Of a DNA stretch of 64,000 nucleotides, positions 1-11,650 are shown piece by piece. Position 1 is the stretch's first letter. Each line of letters opens with the position of its first letter. Origin of the DNA: Leucocoprinus leucothites (Eukaryota > Basidiomycota > Agaricomycetes > Agaricales > Agaricaceae); the NCBI GenBank assembly GCA_013368445.1, contig JAACJO010000007.1:496001-560000 (forward strand), given 5' to 3'. The notes below the pieces were generated by a model. The model was not told where the DNA came from and did no database searches. It was given only the letters and a program-made list of their open reading frames with translations. Both the position numbers and the translations under genes were made by a program.

Positions 1-805
1 AGAGCAGTATTTAGTACAATAAGTAGTGTAAGGAGCCCGCAGATCGTCAATCTAGTCGCATAACACATAAATCAATTCATCACCACGTCGAGATAGGAAC
101 GTACCCAGCGCATCAGAAGGTCTCCAAGGGCTTTTGGTGATGACGGATTTGTTCCAATATCCTTCAGTTTCTGGGTGCAAACAAGACCTGCGTTAGCACA
201 AAAAGCTGTGGGATTGCTGGGACAAGGTCAGCGGACGTACAGAATAGAGGCTGCGGTTTGCTCTATAAACGGCCTCAATGCTACGGAACATGGTATCAAG
301 ATCTTGCGGAGGGAGATTAGTGCGGGACCAGGCAGCTGCTACTTTCTGAGGTGACGAGATGAGCGGTCTGCAGGCCATAACAGCAGTAATAGCTTACTCG
401 AATAACGCCTGTTAGCTGGTCAACATATTGCTTCTCCGTATCGATGAGATCATTGAGAGGATTTGATTTCTTTGCTTTGTTTTCTGGATTCAAGGGAGCG
501 TTGGGCGTGACAGGGGTCGTAGGCGTCAAAGGAGCGGTAAGAGCTGGTGCTTTGGTGGGTGTTAAGTGAATGATGAAGGTGAGTGCAGAACAAAGGACTA
601 CGCACCTGGATCGAACGTGGACGAAGAGGCTATGGGAGACTGGACAAAGGTAAGTGGCGAGATAGACAATGAGAATAGACAAAGGCACCTTGGGAGGAGG
701 AAGAGGAGGGGAAGAGGAATGGTAGGGATGGTTTGGGATGGGAGGGAGGTGGTTGTCCCTGATGGAGAGGGGCGGTGGACGTTGGTCGAGGGGGAGTCCG
801 TTCAT
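1..805 (-). CDS. RhoGEF (Dbl-homology) protein, 5' part only
   Basis: This is a guanine-nucleotide exchange factor for a Rho-type GTPase, cut by the left edge of the window. Predicted exons on the minus strand are 689-805, 606-639, 398-549, 241-345, 105-170 and 1-51, with introns of 49-70 nt that close in frame. The N-terminus is Pro/Ser/Thr-rich, about 65 residues. It is followed by the start of a DH domain: NPLNDLIDTEKQYVDQLTG, then KVAAAWSRTNLPP, LDTMFRSIEAVYRANRSL, PKALGDLLMRW and IDDLRAPYTTYC. These match the first helices of fungal Dbl domains. The rest of DH and any PH domain lie outside. The start is the first ATG giving a phase-compatible path into DH; the first intron is the least certain. 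The gene is divergent from the next one, with 140 bp between the start codons. Which GTPase it activates cannot be told from this fragment. Confidence 0.85.
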
Positions 806-945
806 GCAGGAAGGTCGACAGCGGCTGGCTGGGTAACAAGAACCGTAAATTTGACATTCAAAGTCGAGAGAGATGCCCTCTCTAACCCTCCTTCACGTCA
901 CGTGCTCTCCTCCCAACGTGCGTCCCCTGACCGCGACACCTCCCC

Positions 946-1857
946 ATGTCCGACACGCCCTCCACTGATCCCCAGCCCACCGCCTCCTTTAACTACAATG
1001 TCCGCTGGATGACCCGCACATTCAACACTCGTGCACAGGTCGAGTCTCTTCTCGGCCCGGAGCAGGCTGCCGGCAGCGTTAGCACCCACGACTATGATGC
1101 CGCCATGAACTTTCTACCAGGTTTTCATCGCTTCTACAGTGTTCGTAACCTTATGACCTCGTGGCACAACCTCTATACTGATATTAGCCGTAGCTTTTCC
1201 TATCCTCTGCAGCCCTCTCGGTGGTCTACGTTCTCCGGAAACCTTCTTGGTCTCAGTTGCGCACATTAGGTATTGCAAGCGGCGCTGCCTTCGGCTCTCT
1301 CGCTCTCGGCAACGCATTGACTATCAGGTCACATTATGAGTTTGTTCGTTCCTTGAATAACCCCGGAGGTTTTTCCAGGGCTGTCGATCGCATCCAGAAG
1401 CAAAGCGGGCTACCACCGCCCAAAAGCCCCATTATTGTCCGCAAGTACAAGATCGAGGAGGAACTCTACCGGAACGTCGAAGATCGCCAAGGTTATATCT
1501 CTACTATCTCCGATATTCTCTCCGTCTTATGTTCTCCTAGAATTCGTTCCAACAGAACCCACTACCGAGCCTATAACCCAAACAACCCAAACAACCCAAA
1601 CAACCCAGACACAATCACCTAGCGCGGAGACGCGTCCTTCGAGCAGGTGGGATCAGATCAGAGCAGTAAACGCTGCTACGACTACATCATCCTCCTGGGA
1701 TGCACTCCGCCAGAAACACGAAAAACCACGCGTTCAGAATTCCGGTCCTGGCCAAAGTATGAACGAGCAGGTTGACGAACGTACAGCTGAACAAGCCAAA
1801 TTCGATGCGTTACTTGAGAAGGAACGAAATCTCGGCTCCCAAAATACACGAGAGTAA
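946..1857 (+). CDS. Small conserved fungal protein, possible OCIA-like membrane protein
   Basis: Exons 946-1120, 1213-1491 and 1541-1857 encode about 256 residues. I do not recognise it with certainty. The middle part carries a Gly/Ala-rich hydrophobic stretch (RTLGIASGAAFGSLALGN) after a short aromatic helix (LSVVYVLRKP). That layout recalls OCIA-domain proteins of mitochondria and endosomes, but this is inference. The C-terminus has a low-complexity TTQ repeat coming from a 9-nt tandem repeat at about 1576-1605, then a charged tail with WDALRQKHEK and EQAKFDALLEKER. The first intron (92 nt) is longer than its neighbours; no shorter splice keeps the frame open. It shares a 140-bp bidirectional promoter with the RhoGEF gene. 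Confidence 0.68.
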
Positions 1858-1998
1858 CTACAACTAGTGTCCTACAGCATCAAATACAAATTTGTAGCAA
1901 TTCAGTAGATAAACCAAGAAATTTCTTCCACAGATATAATTCTAAGTATGGTAGCTCAAGTCCGAAAAATATCAGGTATCAACCAAGAAGTATGGGTA

Positions 1999-4933
1999 TT
2001 ATTTGGAAAAGTTTGAAGTTGAGCGCATATCAGATTCAACCCCAAGAGTTGACGGTCCACCTGGTGGTGTAAGAGTTCCACTTGCCCACGTCGGGCCCAT
2101 TCTGCTACTACCATCACTGTTGAGAATTTGGGGCGTTGGGCCACTTGATGACGGCCGTGTATCAAATGAGGGGCTAACAGGTAACGGTGCTTGCGTTGCC
2201 GGTGCATCATGCGATGCTTCTAGTCCCGTTCCCTCGCCATTTTGGAAGAGGGAATGATGAGAAAATGGATACAAGGGAACGCCGACCTGGAGCGGTTGTT
2301 TCTGTCCCGTCAAACGAACGATTTCCCTCATGAGTCCCTGAAGTAATCGCTCCTGGCGTGCTACAAGTGAACAGTCAGATCGAAAAAAACGGATATGAAA
2401 AACGTGAAAGCTTGTACGTACTGCCAATGGGAGATCGTTGCCCGTACTCCATCATCGCAAATCTATAACAAAATCTGTCGGTTATCTGTCCACATGCATG
2501 AAACCGGAGGACATACCTCAATACATTAATTTCACCCCAAACCGTAGATTCCCGCTCCGTGTCGTTAATCTCAATAAAGTACTTGCACAACTGAACCTGC
2601 ACGACAGCAGCAAGGTACCAGCAAATCTGGGTACCATATTAGGCATGTCTTCTTTGACCCACTCTTCATGCTGAACCACTCACCGTCACAAATGGGTGAA
2701 GTCTTGTGATATCCAGTGATGTCGCAGTCAGGGCGTAGTATGCGCTTAAAATAGCCCTCGCAGCCATGATACACCTCGAAGTGGACACATTGTTTGGGTC
2801 CGTAAAGTCAATATATGGGTTGTGCAGAGTAATCGCAGCTCTGCAAGCGTTAAAGTCAGTGATCAAATTTACCACGGTTCTCAATGGTTCTATAGAAAAC
2901 TTACGCGTGTGGGATGATATGAACCATATACAAATCTGTATCAAGTGTGCTCCCCTCGGGTGCGTCGGTCACCCCAGTGTTGTTTTTGTACATCTGGGGT
3001 AAATTCTCCAGGAAGTCCTGGCATACCAGTTTATCCAAAGCATCGAAGCCTTCTAAAAAGAAGGGATTCTGATGCTTGCTGGGTGCAGTCGGCGCCCGCA
3101 AGTTACCCCGAACGTTATAGTCAGTAACCCTCCCGAAGAGCATGACCGCTTTGATGAGCAGAAGGAAACAGTCAGTATACTGTGGAGGGTGTCGGGTAAA
3201 GACATCTGGCGTGGAGATATCTTGTGGGTTACTGGGCACAGCAATCTAGAAAACAGGAACAAGGGCGCATATGAGAGCTGATAAAAGCGGTGTTGAATTG
3301 AATATCACCTCAGACTCGAAGTCGTTGGTCCGTAAAGGAAGCTCCGTCCCCAGATCCCGTTCATCAACCGCATGTATCCAACCTCCAACGGAAGCGATAC
3401 GATCAAAGATAATGGTCATCCACCAAGTGCGACGCCTTGACTCCAAGTCTCGGAGGTCCTTCGGAGGCGCCAGATAAGCACCTGGTGAGTTGTTACCGTG
3501 GGTGGAAAACGTTCCCGGATAGTTGAGACGCAGAGGTATCGCAACGCGTGTCTGGAAAGCAGCAAATATCCACACCTCGACCCATCGGCCTTCCTGGTAA
3601 AAGTACCATGATAGCAAAATACACGCCTGCATCACGGAGAAAATGTCTTCTCCACTGGCCATTGTTTTATCGATATACTGGCGTGTTTTGCTTGCATGAA
3701 ACTCGGCAAACTGATCGCGCCGAGTACCATCAGGCATGGTTACGACATTCTGGGGCGACCATCGTGAGGCTGCCGCACACTGGAAGGGGAACCAAGGATC
3801 AGCGAAGCGCCGCTTGGCTAGTCGAACCGTCTTACAATTGCATGTAAAATAGCAGAGTGAGGGAATCCGGGGTCCCTGGGTGATAGGCGCATGGATGCCA
3901 AAAACGAAGGCTGATGAAGAACCCTCGAGCCACAAGGATCACAGCGGAAAAAGACATCAACACTAAACGTAGAATTTAGTAAAACTTTCTGATTACCTCC
4001 CAATAGTCGACTCACTAGTGGTTCAGCGTGTTGGGATCCGGTAGGTCTGGGTTCCAACCAGAAAAAAGCAAGTCCATGAATGGATCTGAGCCAGATTTTG
4101 GGGCTGTGGAGAGGTCCGGGCTCCCACTGTCACTTCGAACTTGCTGTTGCGGGCTATCCGGCGTGATTAAATTCATCATGGTGATTGAGGCCTGAGGAAG
4201 ACTGATCCCACTGGCACTTGAAGTAGGCCTAGTAAGAGAGGACGGACCCGGTGAGGTCTGGGAAGTCGGTGATAATTTGCCGAGGTTGGCCTGATGCTGG
4301 TTAGGAGTGATAGAGCGCGACAATGCCTGTTCTTTCTCAAAGAGCTGGTTCTTAAGCCTCGCTGCCAGAAAGTGAACCAGATCTCAGCAACGCGGGTTTT
4401 TAAAAACAAAAACAAAAACAAAAACTCACAAACTTCGTCCTCCAAATGTCGAATTTTCTCGAGGGGGTCAGTTTCTGGTGCAAGAGTCAGCCCTTCCACC
4501 GGATCATAAGAGCACTGAGGCTCCGTCGGATGCCTAGCAAAGGCGGTCAAGGCTCTAATTCTTCGAATGTAGTTATTGGCTTACGCGTAACCAATCGGTG
4601 CTGGTACGCTAACTAGCGCTTGCCATTGTCTAGATCGCTCGTTCAGTATTAAATGATGGTCAAAGAACGCTTAACTCACTTAACGCATGTTCCACAATGT
4701 GGTCGCGCGGCGTCGCATTTCTACAAAAGAAAACGTCAAAAGTTTCGTCTTGTTCAGAAGAGCCCATGACCACAGTAAACGCACCAGCTTCCGCCTCCGA
4801 CATGACCGACAAGCCTGCAATTGAAAACCTTGGTGGTTAACAAACCAAGCCCATTTAGTCGTACACCCCTAGAAGAACTCGCCTGGTTTCGTCTGAGTGC
4901 TGGCCTGGCAGATGTCGTGGCTGCTTTCGGCAT
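1999..4933 (-). CDS. Zn2Cys6 transcription factor with fungal_trans domain (TF1)
   Basis: This is a nuclear DNA-binding regulator of about 753 residues. Exons on the minus strand are 4883-4933, 4785-4814, 4680-4720, 4430-4560, 4016-4361, 3836-3962, 3309-3779, 2905-3245, 2684-2840, 2422-2626 and 1999-2360. The zinc cluster begins at residue 18 (ACRSCRRRKLKCDAARPHC), with Cys at 19, 22, 29, 36, 39 and 57. It is followed by the linker SYDPVEGLTLAPETDP and a short coiled coil (EKIRHLEDEV). The middle homology region contains DVFFRCDPCGSRVLHQPSF, SWYFYQEGRWVEVW and RRRTWWMTIIFDRIASVG, typical of fungal_trans proteins. The first intron (4815-4882) starts with GC, not GT. The intron 4362-4429 holds a short AAAAAC tandem repeat. 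TF2 at 11.6-14.6 kb is a relative with the same domain order and two shared intron positions in the zinc cluster. The targets are unknown. Confidence 0.9.
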
Positions 4934-5791
4934 ATTTCACAGCTCGACAGAGATTTGGGGCAAGGTTTGCAGTAAGCTTGACTGTTGATGGGAAAGTCCG
5001 ACGGCGTCCTGTGGCTGTAGTCGATTTGACAGGTGTGTTAACCCCCCCGAATCGAGCGCCCGTGGATGTCTAAGCAAAAATTCGTAAACCCTACGAGGAA
5101 CGGTGATGACGGGGGAATACAAGGAGACAACCTGAGGGCAAGAAAGCTCAATTGAGCGCTCGGCAACATATGACTTTCCCAATATACACATCAGTCACGA
5201 ACTTTTCATGTCAGGCCCCGTCAGCGAATCCTTGGCCACTCTATTCTCGGCGTGGGCACCGCCAAACCGTTGCGATACAGTTTTGAAAGGTCACTCCGGA
5301 GATATATAATCAAGCCCATACGCAAGAGGTACATGGCAACAGCCGAGTCCATCTGCTGTGTGACTCTTCCTACACCAGCAATGCCTCCAAAAGTACTGTC
5401 TGCTGTTACGGTATTCTTGTTTGATAATGGCGCTTCAAACACCGGTCAAAGCGGAACTGTTACGCTACCGCATCATGCTAACCTCGGGAATGTGTCGCCA
5501 CAATCAACATGCATGGACACTAGATGCTTTAAAGGGAGGCGCGGGAGTTTGCTATGCACGATATCCACTGATTACTGAAAATAAGTTTGTTTACTTGGCT
5601 TCATACCAAAAGTGCACGAGAAATTCTATCGTGATGATCGACCCGAATCGGAGCTTTCCTCCATATGTATATTCTAATCAAGGGAAGTAAAGTGGAACAA
5701 TATCTCATTCATGACATCTGTCGAGGGTCAAGGATTTGAAAGCAGGGCTTTGCCTTTACGATCTGAAAACCTCATTAGCTCATTTTCAGGG
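4934..5791. other. Intergenic stretch, no supported gene
   Basis: This stretch runs from the TF1 start codon to the end of the YjbQ gene. Open frames of up to about 108 codons occur on both strands (for example 5252-5578 and 5421-5690, plus), but none shows a recognisable motif, a credible splice chain or a conserved start. It probably holds the TF1 promoter and the 3' region of the YjbQ gene. Confidence 0.5.
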
Positions 5792-6630
5792 TTACAGGAG
5801 AAAAGCGGCCCACAGGATTGTTGCGACAATACGCCTGGAGTGAGACGCGTACCTGAACTCTGTCAAGTAAATTCCTATGCGTGCTCGTTGAGAGGACAGC
5901 GGTAGGAACGGACACAATTTCACCGACCTTGCCAAGTACCTAGGTTCATTCTACCATTTGTGATGGGGACCGACAAAGATGTTCCAACGAGCGATGTTTT
6001 GGTATGTGATACACTTGGCCAGACATAAGGGTGTCAATGAAGTCATTGGTTTCCTGAGGAACAGAGTAATCTCACGAGTCGCTGGGCAGTCCAGAGTGTT
6101 AGCTGGCTCGTGAAATGGGTAGAGGTCCCAGCGACCAGTTTGTTCACTTACTCAGGCCCCTCATCAGTGTGTCGCCAGTTTAGAGATTCTGGCACGATAT
6201 TATCGAGTGCCATATCCATGTCTACGTGCGTAGAAGACCATTAACTCCACAAGCAAAGGCGAAAGGACGATCACCTGCCTTTTCTTACATCTGTCGGATG
6301 TAAGTGGCATGGTCATTCTTTATCAATATCAAACTACCGACGGCCGTACCAGAGTCATAATTCTCATTAATAGTCAGAGCAGCTGATGTGTGTTGGCTTG
6401 AAAAAACTCAGAATCTTTGCCGAACGGAGGACAGTTAGACGTACATGAAGAGGAAGAGCATGCCAATCTGGTATCAACCAAGTACCAGTGAGCAGGAGTG
6501 GGATAGAGAGAATGAATCACCCAACCTGAACATTCTGTAAGCCCTCCTGAATCTGAGAGGTAATCTCATCTGTGACGAGGTAGCAGCCTTTAGATCTTCG
6601 AGCCAAAGTGAACGTTTTCTGCCAGCCCAT
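5792..6630 (-). CDS. YjbQ/UPF0047 family protein, built from micro-exons
   Basis: About 143 residues, the usual size of the YjbQ family; some bacterial members show thiamine-phosphate synthase activity in vitro. Exons on the minus strand are 6526-6630, 6445-6467, 6350-6396, 6279-6290 (12 nt), 6152-6221, 6076-6081 (6 nt), 5928-6013 and 5792-5874. Family landmarks are [15 protein letters not shown] near the N-terminus, [55 protein letters not shown] and [13 protein letters not shown]. The 12-nt exon supplies DVRK before DMDM, and the 6-nt exon supplies the conserved DDS; skipping either keeps the frame but deletes family-conserved residues. The intron after the 12-nt exon would need a GC donor (GCAGGT), so that junction is the weakest. 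The last exon reads through a possible GTACGC donor to a stop, which fits the family C-terminus. Confidence 0.83.
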
Positions 6631-6816
6631 GTTAATTGTAGGAAACAGGATGAGCAGAGCCGAAAATCATGATGGCATGATGTAATCTGGATATCTCTGA
6701 TCTGGCACTTGGCAAAGAATTAATTGGTCTACATAATTACAAGGATCAGTATACTCAGATGGTAAACAACTTTATGTCTAATGGTCCCGAACCCCTCGCA
6801 ACAACCCTTGAGTACC

Positions 6817-7903
6817 TCAATCGTCACCTCCATATCGACGGCCTCTTTCCATCCCACCCCGATTGCCAGGAACATTTCTATTACGACAGTGATTGGCATA
6901 ATGTCCTTTCTCGCCACACTGAATATGAAAAAGAGATGATGAGAGAATTTCTTTTGAAGCCGGTGTCAAAAAAAAATACCTTGAAACAAGTGACTTCATT
7001 CGGATCCCTTCGTTGAGGAACCTGGAGCTGACCGGGAGGACCAGCAGCTAGGCCCGGGGCTCTGTCAAGGTCGGCATACCTGGTAAAGCCTGGTGGAGGC
7101 GGCCCAAGCTCGCGAGTGGAAGGAGGAGGTGGTGGCTCATAGGCGCTTGGTGGTGGAAGGTTGGGCTTGGGACTGGCAGCCCTATGACTCGGTTGAACAA
7201 CGGGAGAGAATGAAAAATACGTACTGGCCGCGTGGGCATTCAGGCCCCATGGGACAAAATCCAGTCAGATAGAGCTGACAGGCTACTTTACGAACATGCT
7301 TGCGAGGGCAAGTCGGACCTTGGATGAAACATGAGATGAAAGAGGGGCCTCTGCTATAATGAAAGACACGTACCTAATTTGCAGAAGCCACGATTGTAAT
7401 CCGGGCATTCGATTTTACGTTCCTTGGGATGGGCATAGAGGCATTCGTCGCCAGCAGAGCAGTATCCGTACTTTGCGAACCAGTAACACTCTGGCATACG
7501 CCTGAGGTTGTATTCGTGAAGAAATTCGCATGCATCACCCTTTTTGCAGAGGCCACGGAGCCAATGTTTGCATACGGTTGAGACACGCTCCCGTTCGCGC
7601 GGATGTGTGGGCAAGGGCTTTGGTGGTTGAAAGTTCTGAGAAGAGGGTGTAGTATGACGCAGTGGGCAGTGGAGGGGGCCAAGTGGACATCCTGCGGGAG
7701 TGAGGAAGAGTCTACAGATCTGGTCGTCTGTGCTGGAGTGAGCATCTGGAGGTGGAGGATATTGAGAGGAGAATACCCTTGTCTAGTTTAATGACGAGGT
7801 CAGATTTGATGTAAGCCTCCGCAGGGAATGTGTTCTGGTGAAACTGTGGATTGATTATGTCCTTGAGGGGGGAAGGGCCAACAAGAGGATTTGCAGCGGC
7901 CAT
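6817..7903 (-). CDS. YTH1: CPSF30/Yth1-type mRNA 3'-end processing zinc-finger protein
   Basis: A subunit of the cleavage and polyadenylation factor that binds the AAUAAA region of pre-mRNA. Exons on the minus strand are 7777-7903, 7374-7727, 7225-7318, 6980-7172 and 6817-6918, giving about 289 residues. Five CCCH fingers are visible in order: CRLFLTPAGCPLGPLHC(PLRH) at residues 47-66, CKHWLRGLCKKGDACEFLH, CYWFAKYGYCSAGDECLYAH, CPDYNRGFCKLGPTCPRKH and CQLYLTGFCPMGPECPRGH. A proline-rich linker follows, then a C-terminal CCHC zinc knuckle (CFKCGEKGHYANHC). Animal CPSF30 and many filamentous fungi have the knuckle; yeast Yth1 lacks it. The first intron (49 nt) was placed so that the conserved N-terminus FPAEAYIKSDL joins the first finger in frame. 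The gene is divergent from the P450, with only 101 bp between start codons. Confidence 0.95.
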
Positions 7904-8004
7904 AATGGTTGGGACGAAAGAGAGAGTAAGGGTGATGTGATCGAGATCCCGGTGATTTCTATATATATTCTGGATCTGAACTATCGCGTGTGGGCATCCT
8001 TCCC

Positions 8005-10144
8005 ATGTTCCTCTCCCTCCTCCTCGCCCTCCTTCTCATCCTCACTCTCCTCGCCCTCCGCCTCTCCCATCCTCTCTCCTCCCTCCCGTTTCCTCCAGGG
8101 CCCCGTACCTCTTGGCTCCAGCGTTCTGTTACTGGCCTCTATCCGTGGCGCACCTACGCAAAATGGAAAGAGATTTACGGTCCGTCTTCTCCGCGCTTCC
8201 CGCTCTAATACATACACTCATCTCCTCCAGGCGATGTGATATACATTCGACTGCTCGGAAACCCAGTCCTTGTCCTGAACTCGGCGCAGGCGATTGATGA
8301 TCTACTCAACAAAAGAGGGCATATCTACTCATCGCGACCTATACGCACAATGATTGTTGATCTGTGCGTCTGTTCAGTGCAGACTACCGCCACGAATGAC
8401 GAGCATCTTCTTTAGAATTGGATGGAATTGGTCTTTCTCCACGATGGCCTATGGGGAACGTTGGAAGGTTGGCATCATCGTGGTGACATCATCGCTCACT
8501 ATTCACCCCCGGTTGAACACAGCGTCATCGGAATCTTTTTCATCGCCACTTCAGACAGACTGTCCCAACTCACTACCAAACTCTTCAGCTCAAGGAGGCG
8601 CACACCTTTCTTCGAACTTTACTTCATAGCCCGGACTCATTCCGTTACCTGACACGCAGGTATTTGCAACCCAGTAATGTGCCGATCATGTGCTAACTTT
8701 CACCTAGGACGGCACTCGCTGTTGTTCTCAACCTTATTTACGGACAACAAGTCGCAGAGTGCGGCGACGAACATGTGGACGTTGCCGATGCGGCACTCGC
8801 AGGCTTGACGTCTGCGGGTATTTTTGGCACTTATCTCGTGGTATGTATCAGCTTCTTCAATCACATCACCATTGACTGAAAAATTTCTTAAGGACTATAT
8901 ACCAATCCTTCGCCATATACCAGCATGGCTTCCATTCGCGACGTTTAAGCGTAATGCCTTGAAATGGCGCGAGCTCAATCGGAAAATGGTTGAAAATCCA
9001 TATAATGTTACGAAGGAGATGCTGGTAAAATTCGCCTTGTGCAACTTAGGCCACTCAACTAACCAGTTCCTGTAGCGGAATGGGAAAGCTACACTCTGTT
9101 TCGTGGCACAAGAGTTGGAGAATTTATCTTTGGGCCTGGAAGCAGAGGAAGAGGAAACGATTAAACATGTGGCCGCTACAGCATACGCGGGTGAGTACAT
9201 TTCCCCTCAATTCAATTCCCCATCATTCCCAGGTGTGATGGACTCTTCCTTAGGCGGGTCGGACACTGTTGTGTCAATCGTTCTTTCCTTTTTCCTGGCG
9301 ATGACATGCCACCCTGAGGCCCAGAAAATGGCACAGCAAGAAATAGATCGCGTAATTGGAAATGACCGTTTACCCACTCTTGCCGACAGACCTCATCTCC
9401 CATTGATTGTGGGTTAACTCAATTCTTCTTTGATGCCTAAGATGATCTAACTCCCACGTGGCTGGCTGATTTCTCTAGCAAAGCCTTTGTTATGAAGTGT
9501 GTATTTTGATTTCCCCGTATTCACCTTCCATTTCCTGACCCTTTTCTCATCTAGCTACTTCGATGGAATCCTGTAACCCCTCTGGGACTCGCCCATTATC
9601 TGACGGAAGATGACGAGTACAACGGATATCAGATACCGAAAGGCACAACTGTGATACCCAATGTTTGGGCGGTCTTCCATGACCCGGAGACTTATCCAGA
9701 TCCAATGTCGTTCAAAATTGATCGCTTCCTTGACACAGAGGGCAACGCCCTAGCGGGAATAAATGAGATCCCGGATGCGATATTCGGCTTCGGGAGACGG
9801 TAAGAGTGTTTTAACTTCAGAGCCTCTTCACTTAGCTGAATCATTTGCAAAGGACATGTCCTGGCCGATTCATCGGGTTGGATTTTGTATGGATTGTCGT
9901 AGCCTCGCTATTGGCAACCTACAACATTACAAAAGCGATTGATGAGAAAGGTCAAGTTATTGAACCCGAGGTTGTGTACACTTCTATTTTGATCAGGTAT
10001 GTAGATCCTTACCTTCAAAGCATCCTGCTAATATCTTAACTATTTCCCCCTTTCAGTCACCCCAAACCGTTCAAATGCCGCATATTTCCCCGATCGGAAG
10101 GTGCAAAAGTGCTAATTGAGCAAACCAAAGACATGGTGATATGA
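8005..10144 (+). CDS. Cytochrome P450 monooxygenase
   Basis: A haem-thiolate monooxygenase of about 508 residues. Exons are 8005-8179, 8231-8363, 8416-8467, 8523-8659, 8708-8840, 8893-9024, 9076-9190, 9254-9408, 9479-9496, 9555-9799, 9853-9996 and 10057-10144. The start gives an N-terminal signal anchor (FLSLLLALLLILTLLALRL) followed by the proline-rich hinge FPPGPR, so the enzyme should sit in the ER membrane. The family signatures are intact: I-helix AGGSDT (residues 292-297), K-helix ExxR (350-353), and haem loop FGFGRRTCPGR with Cys434 as the iron ligand. It resembles the OrdA-like P450s that are expanded in mushrooms; the substrate cannot be inferred. An 18-nt exon (9479-9496) ends exactly on the ExxR glutamate. 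Its neighbours are a prephenate dehydratase gene and two Zn2Cys6 factors, but no backbone synthase is present. Confidence 0.95.
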
Positions 10145-10313
10145 CGTGACGGATACGACAGACATGACCCCCTTCCATGTTCATACCCAGACCTTGCCAT
10201 TGTAATGATCATGTACTAGAACCCTTATCTTACTACCATAAATGCACAACTGTTTTCGTATAATAAGCCTTAGAACCCGCTCATGACCACCTTGGTCTTT
10301 CGGCAGCAGATAT

Positions 10314-11452
10314 TTACCACAAGCCAATCAAATCTACTTCGCCACCCATATTCCTGATGAAGCCGAGTGCGTCTGCAACTGACATAGGCCACGATCTGAT
10401 CGCTGGTGATTGTTCGGACCGTCCCATGACTTCCGCTGTACCCGCTACTTCCACAAAATAGACGTCTCGGAATGGCAGGTCGTCATCAGAAGGCCTGCGA
10501 TCGATGCGTGTTATGCCCAAACCCGAGGATGCGAGGTAGTGTATCACATCTTTGTGCGGCCGTGTCCCTGAAGGAGGTGGTGGTGAAATCCACAAACGAA
10601 TTAAGGCTCGACAATTGGCGGTATGCGGGGCTGCTGTTGGGAATTCTACTTCCCGATCTCGGACAATGATATAGAATCTTGTGAAGTTATCTGTGACGGA
10701 ATCTGTCATTTTCATACCAAGGCCGGGGGCATCTTAGAAAACATACCCGCCTCTTTCTGGATCCCTTCTCGTATTATTTCAAGCTCGTCAAAAATTGTAG
10801 CGCAAACCTTTGAACAGATAGCAGCACAAGTCCGGGAGCCAGCTAATAAGGCTCGGGCAGCGGATGCCGTCGATGGAGTTTTGACGCGACTCGCATTCGG
10901 TAGATTCGCGTCGAGGAAGTCCTGGCATTGTCCTAAAGCCTTCAAGAGTATGTATCAGCAGTCGCATGGACACAGGTGAGGGCGACCGTAGGAAAGGGGC
11001 ACACCTGTTCGTGGCTCAACACAGTTTCGATTTCTTGTAGACGTACCCCTCGTTTTGCGAGGAGACAGTGTTGAATTTGAAGGGTGATCTCTCCCTTGAC
11101 AAAGCCGCACTGGGAACGGCGAAGGCCGTCGTATGTCTCAATCACGTTCCCGAAAATAGTGTTCTCTTGAGGCACAACTCCGATTTGTACTGTCTCTTGG
11201 ACTGCGCGAAGGGTATCTGAGCTGCGAGTCAGCCTATGCTTCAGAAGATGTCCGCTGGTGACCATGCCTGAGATTGTTCGGCGCTCTTCATACTCCACGG
11301 CGTCACCAAAAATCTTATGTGCAGCCTGTGTACCATTAAGCAAGACTGACATACACGCGGTAAGGCCTTACCTCATGTGTGTATGTGCCCAAGGGGCCTA
11401 AGACAGCCACTCTGGTGCTTTGAGTGTGCGCGTGATGATACTCAACGATCAT
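10314..11452 (-). CDS. PHA2: Prephenate dehydratase (phenylalanine biosynthesis)
   Basis: Converts prephenate to phenylpyruvate in phenylalanine synthesis. Exons on the minus strand are 11372-11452, 11268-11325, 11005-11216, 10747-10939 and 10314-10690, about 306 residues, close to other fungal enzymes. The catalytic domain shows VAVLGPLGTYTHEAAHKIFG at the start, VVPQENTIFGNVIETYDGL, KGEITLQIQHCLL and the TRF motif in NFTRFYIIV. A C-terminal ACT domain follows (ALIRLWISPPPPSG, ITRIDRRP, DVYFVEVAG), the usual phenylalanine-sensing module. Joining TIS directly to DTLRAVQET needs a 51-nt intron at 11217-11267 with a GC donor. That segment is also open in frame, so retaining it would add 17 residues; both forms are possible. 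The gene converges with the P450, 169 bp apart. Confidence 0.92.
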
Positions 11453-11650
11453 TATATCGTGGGAATACAAATAGTAGCTCAGAGGGGTATACAGCAATTA
11501 ACGAGTAAGGGAATATGGAAGGGTTGAATCGGTGGAGAGCAAAGTTAGAAGGGCAAAGGTAGAAAACTAATCATACAGGTACAGGTACGTAGTAACGATG
11601 AAGACGGACGAGAAAGCCGAAAACTTCGGACCCGAATCAGCTGAAATTAA

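Noticed and set aside
5252..5690. Plus-strand open frames of 89-108 codons between TF1 and the YjbQ gene
   Set aside because: No recognisable motif, no consistent splice chain, and overlapping frames of equal length on the other strand.
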